Source: M3007 sp965249785
GTDB taxonomy: Bacteria > Bacteroidota > Bacteroidia > Chitinophagales > Saprospiraceae
Direction: 5' to 3'
Assembly (NCBI GenBank): GCA_965249785.1
Contig: CBDFMU010000049.1
Coordinates: 11,427-75,426 of the forward strand
DNA length: 64,000 bases
The notes under the pieces are model-generated. The model had not been told where the DNA came from. It did not search any database and worked only from the letters and a program-made list of their open reading frames with translations. Both the position numbers and the translations under genes were made by a program. Positions 60,372 through 64,000 of this stretch are shown piece by piece; the first letter of the stretch is position 1, and the number at the start of each line of letters is the position of its first letter.

Positions 60372-60758
60372 TTTCTTTATTTTTAGTTACGATTGGATTT
60401 CGTTGTGAGTAATTATTAGATAAAACATTAAAACTAAATTGAATTATCCTTTGGATTGCTTGGTTTTGGTTTCTGACAACTACTCTTTTGTCGCAACTAA
60501 TGACTGAGTAAAAATGCAATGCCATAGCCCTCATTGTTCCACGACGTGTGGGGAACAATCAAAAAGCACAAACCGTACCAGACAAGTGGAAAAGCATTCA
60601 TCTTGAATTCGTTAGGTTGGCCAAAGGTAGTCAAGCCACCTGCCCTAACCCCCTCCCACCCAATTTTTTTTTGCCCCTCCCCATCTCCCCAAATTATCCC
60701 TCCCCGCCCCAAATCTCCCCCCAACCCCGTATCATTGCACAACCATACCACCCAACCC
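60372..60758. other. Divergent spacer with hairpin and pyrimidine-rich tract
   Basis: It contains the hairpin ATTGTTCC/GGAACAAT (60533-60559) and a C/T-rich tract (60636-60728) with many CCCC runs just before the helicase gene. A G+C jump occurs within it, from AT-rich DNA of the fusion gene to the normal composition, so this is the right border of the accessory island. No gene was found. Confidence 0.55.
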
Positions 60759-63700
60759 GTGAACCCGCTCCGCACCGATCTCCACCACCGCAACACCGCT
60801 TTCCGCCAATCCCTGGAAAGCCTCAACCCCGCCCAGCGGCAGGCGGTGGAGCGCATCGAAGGGCCGGTGCTGGTCATCGCGGGGCCGGGCACGGGCAAGA
60901 CCCACCTGCTCAGTGCACGCGTCGGCAAGATCCTGTTGGATACGGATACGCGCCCCCAGAACATCCTGTGCCTCACTTTCACCGATGCCGGGGTGAGTGC
61001 CATGCGGGCGCGGCTGCTCGAACGCATCGGGCCGGAGGCGCACCGGGTGCCTATCCAGACTTTCCACGCGTTTTGCCACCGCATTATTCAGGAGAACCTC
61101 GAAGTGTTTGGCCGCACCAATCTGGAACCGCTCACCGAACTGGAACGCATCGAGATCGTCCGCCAGTTGCTCAGCCAATTGCCTTCCGAGCATCCCCTGC
61201 GCGAGGGCCAAAAAGATGTGTATCAATACGAAAGCCACCTGCGCGATCTGTTTGCCAACATGAAAAAGGAGGGTTGGACGCCAGCGGAGGTCGTGGAAAA
61301 GACCAATACTTATCTCGCAGGTCTGCCCGAACACCCCGATTTTATCTATCAGCGTAACACCAAACACGCCAAAAAAGGCGAACCCAAAAGCCAGAAGATC
61401 GAGGAAACCACCGAGCGCATGCAACGCCTTAAAGCGGCTGCCGACCTCTACCCCAGGTATCAGGCGGCCCTCGAAAAAGCGGGCCGCTACGAATACGAGG
61501 ATATGCTGCTCTGGGTGCTGCGGGCGTTCAGCAGCAACGAGGCCCTGCTGCGCAACTACCAGGAACGCTACCTCTACATCATGGTGGACGAGTACCAGGA
61601 CACCAATGGTGCGCAAAACCGCCTGCTCCAACTGCTGCTCGACTATTGGGACAATCCCAATATTTTCATCGTCGGCGACGACGATCAGAGCATCTACGAA
61701 TTCCAGGGTGCGCGGCTGCAAAACCTGCTCGATTTTCACCAGCAGTACCGCGCCGACCTGCTCACGGTGGTGCTGGAAGAGAACTATCGCTCCACGCAGG
61801 GCATCCTCGATGCGGCGCACCGGGTGATCGAACACAACACCATCCGCGCCATCAATTCTTTGGACGAGCCATTGACCAAAGACCTGCACGCGCACATGAA
61901 AGTTCAGGCGGAGCCGCGCTTGTACGTATATGAAAATCGGCTGCAAGAAGTGGCCGATGTGGTATCGCAGATCGAAACGCTGATTCAAAATAGTACGTCG
62001 CCAAAAGAAATCGCGGTACTCTACGCCCGTCACCGACAGGCGGATCGCCTGCTGACGTTGCTCGAAAAGAAAGGCATTGCCTACCAAACCAAACGGCCCA
62101 TCAACCTGCTCGATCTGCCGTGGATGCAGCAGTTTCGGAGTCTGTTGCGCTATTTGCAGGAAGAATCGGTGCGCCCGTTCAGCGGGGAAGCGCGATTGTT
62201 TCGCTTACTGCACGCGGCTTTTTTTGGCCTGGCTCCGCTTGATCTGGCGCGGGTGGCGGTGTTGTTGCGTCCGGCGGAAAGTTCATCTAACTCGAAAGCA
62301 AAGCCTGTTTATTGGCGGGAAATATTGACCCAAGAAGCCGTATTACAATCTTTACAACTCCAACATCCACAGCGACTTAGTGCAATTGCCCAGCATTTTG
62401 AACAATGGATTGGCGATCTGCACAATGTGCCGCTCCCGGCTTTTATCGAACGTCTGTACACCCAAAGCGGCCTGCTCACCTACGCCTTGGAACAGCCCGA
62501 CAAAATCTGGTGGCTGCAAACGCTGAACACTTTTCTGAATTTCGTCCAAGCCGAAGCCAGTCGCCAGCCGCGCTTTACGCTGGGTCGCCTGCTGTCGGTG
62601 CTGGATAGTATGGACGACAATCGCCTATCGCTGCCCGTGCAACAGCCGGTGCGCAGCGTGGCCGATGGCGTGCAACTGTTCACCGCGCACGGGGCCAAAG
62701 GTTTGGAATTTGAGCACGTCTTTATGCTCGATTGCACCGACGATTATTGGGGCAAGAGCGCGACAGGCTATCGCGGGCGTTTTGCGCTGCCCGACACGCT
62801 CACGCTATCCGGCGAAGAAGATGCGTTGGAGGCTCGCCGTCGTCTGTTTTATGTGGCTATGACGCGGGCCAAACGGCATTTGCAAATGTCGTATAGCCGC
62901 GTGGGAGAAGACCGCAAACCACTGACACAGGTGGGTTTTGTGGAAGAAACGCTATTGCCAAAAGTCGAAGTGGAAGTGCCGATGGAAACGCTGCTCGAAA
63001 CGCAGGCCTTGCTGTTGCTGGAATCTGCGCAGCCCGTGATTACGCTGCCCGAACCGGCGTTGATAGATAATTTGCTGCGCGATTTCAGTTTGAGCGTACG
63101 CAGTTTGAGTCGCTATTTGCGTTGCCCGCTGGCTTTTTATTACACGGATTTGCTGGGCATTCCAGAGACGGCGAGCGAGGCGGCGGCGTATGGGGAGGCC
63201 ATGCACCGCGCGATGCAACAGTTTTTTCTGAAAATGAAAAGCGACGGCGGGCAGTTCAGTTCGGCGGAATCGCTAGCGCGGATGTTTGCCGCCGAAATGG
63301 AGCAACAACGCGCTTTTTTCTCCGAACATGCTTTTGCGCAGCGGTTGGCGTTGGGGAAAGATTTGCTGCGCCGTTATCATGCCGCGCAAATAGCGCAGTG
63401 GCGAACCCGCGTCCTCGTGGAGCATCGCATAGATCGCGTGGAACTCTACGGCGTCCCGCTCACGGGGCGTCCTCGACAAAGTGGAATGGCTGGATAACGC
63501 CACGCTGCGCATTGTAGATTATAAAACCGGCACGCCCGACCCCAAAAAGACGGCTCCGCCCGACGAAAAACAACCCTACGGCGGCGACTATTGGCGGCAA
63601 TTGGCTTTTTATAAAATCCTGCTGGATCGCTCACGCTTTTATGCCGAATCGGTGAGCCGTGTGGCGGTGTCATGGTTAGCACCGGATCGAAAGGGCGTAT

Positions 63701-63870
63701 TTCCAGTGTTGGAGTGGTCGTTTTCGGTGGCGGAAATACAGGGCGTGGAGCAAGTAATTCGTGACACGTATGCGAAGATTCAGAATCGGGAATTCACGCA
63801 GGGTTGTGGAAAAGAAGATTGTGTGTGGTGCCGGAATGCACCGGGATCGGCAGTTGCCGATGGTGTTTGA
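60759..63870 (+). CDS. UvrD/PcrA-type DNA helicase with C-terminal Fe-S PD-(D/E)XK nuclease domain (single-base frameshift)
   Basis: Superfamily 1A motifs occur in order: Walker A VIAGPGTGKTHLLSARV, DEYQDTNGAQNRL, VGDDDQSIYEFQGA, LEENYRSTQGI, LFTAHGAKGLEFEHVF and LFYVAMTRAKRHL. The C-terminus is a RecB/AddB-like nuclease: LRCPLAFYYTD supplies the first Cys, then HRIDRVELYG, LDKVEW, RIVDYKTG, YWRQLAFYK, and CGKEDCVWC supplies three Cys for a 4Fe-4S cluster. The frame shifts at the GGGG run 63464-63467, where one extra G splits the nuclease domain; without it PLTGVLDKVEW is restored. GTG 60759 is the likeliest start; upstream codons are Pro-rich and unlikely to be coding. Confidence 0.87.
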
Positions 63871-64000
63871 TCGGTCAGTAGAGGAGGGGTTGGATGATGG
63901 GGGGTAAAGGGCATGGGCGATGTCGATGCATATAGTTGGCTATACGTGACCATGTATTGTTATAACGTTTTAATCATCTTTATTCCCTCGTGGATTTCGG

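Noticed and set aside
60534..60758. N-terminal extension of the helicase from ATG 60534
   Set aside because: The 75 added residues include a Pro-rich stretch encoded by the pyrimidine tract and overlap a hairpin; SF1 helicases start close to the Walker A region.
60732..62087. 451-codon open frame on the minus strand opposite the helicase
   Set aside because: It lies wholly antisense to strong helicase motifs, has a His/Gln/Val-rich composition typical of shadow frames in this genome, and shows no domain.
1..64000. tRNA, rRNA or tmRNA genes
   Set aside because: Reading both strands of the larger spacers gave no cloverleaf with TTC-loop and CCA-proximal stem; the only cloverleaf-like element (48410-48543) is too long and lacks tRNA signatures.

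Overview
The window looks like a chromosomal piece of a Bacteroidota bacterium, most like the Saprospirales branch (inference). Several secreted proteins end in type IX secretion (T9SS) sorting domains, promoters match the Bacteroidota -7 box TAnnTTTG/TAnnTTCG, a surface cobalamin lipoprotein sits under a B12 riboswitch, and DUF1501/DUF1800 form a pair. Most coding DNA is near 50% G+C by eye; one block at 56.8-60.5 kb is far more AT-rich. No rRNA, tRNA, CRISPR array or intact insertion sequence was seen.

Layout. 0-1.3 kb: a partial BtuG-like lipoprotein gene behind a cobalamin riboswitch. 1.3-4.8 kb: DUF1501 and DUF1800 proteins. 5.0-5.8 kb: a PIN toxin gene broken by an in-frame TGA, with its partner. 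5.9-11.9 kb: a BNR-repeat secreted protein and a tandem pair of PA-domain T9SS proteins duplicated together with promoter and terminator. 12.3-17.3 kb: two ECF sigma factors with small membrane partners, lysA between them, and a DUF4097-like protein. 17.5-20.2 kb: two paralogous exported proteins of an unrecognised family. 20.4-22.8 kb: acyl-CoA dehydrogenase plus APH-fold kinase. 22.8-24.2 kb: three tandem exported TonB_C-domain proteins. 24.3-31.2 kb: oxidoreductase, VWA protein, PPC-like secreted protein, DinB, rimO, DUF2007. 31.4-44.2 kb: mostly housekeeping genes (phosphohexomutase, cysteine desulfurase, malic enzyme, msrB, aldehyde dehydrogenase, Nudix-like regulator, HU/SPOR protein, methylmalonyl-CoA epimerase). 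44.2-53.1 kb: TMEM175-like channel, ThuA lipoprotein, BNR lipoprotein, an ArsR-SRPBCC-DoxX-DUF4256 operon and a GH13 amylase. 53.2-60.5 kb: an accessory island with DUF4240, an AbiE-like pair, an Rpn nuclease with a truncated copy, and a 1187-residue fusion of a calcineurin-like phosphoesterase with an Hsp90-type ATPase. 60.8-63.9 kb: a UvrD-type helicase with a C-terminal Fe-S nuclease domain.

Two things stand out. The phosphoesterase-Hsp90 ATPase fusion is the best candidate for an undescribed system, since it is foreign in composition and sits among toxin-antitoxin and nuclease genes. Second, at least ten spacers and leaders hold long imperfect palindromes whose arms are built of short drifting words that differ from site to site, an architecture I do not recognise as a named repeat class. 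Three genes (phosphohexomutase, YndJ-like, helicase) carry single-base shifts at G runs, which looks like consensus sequencing error more than biology.
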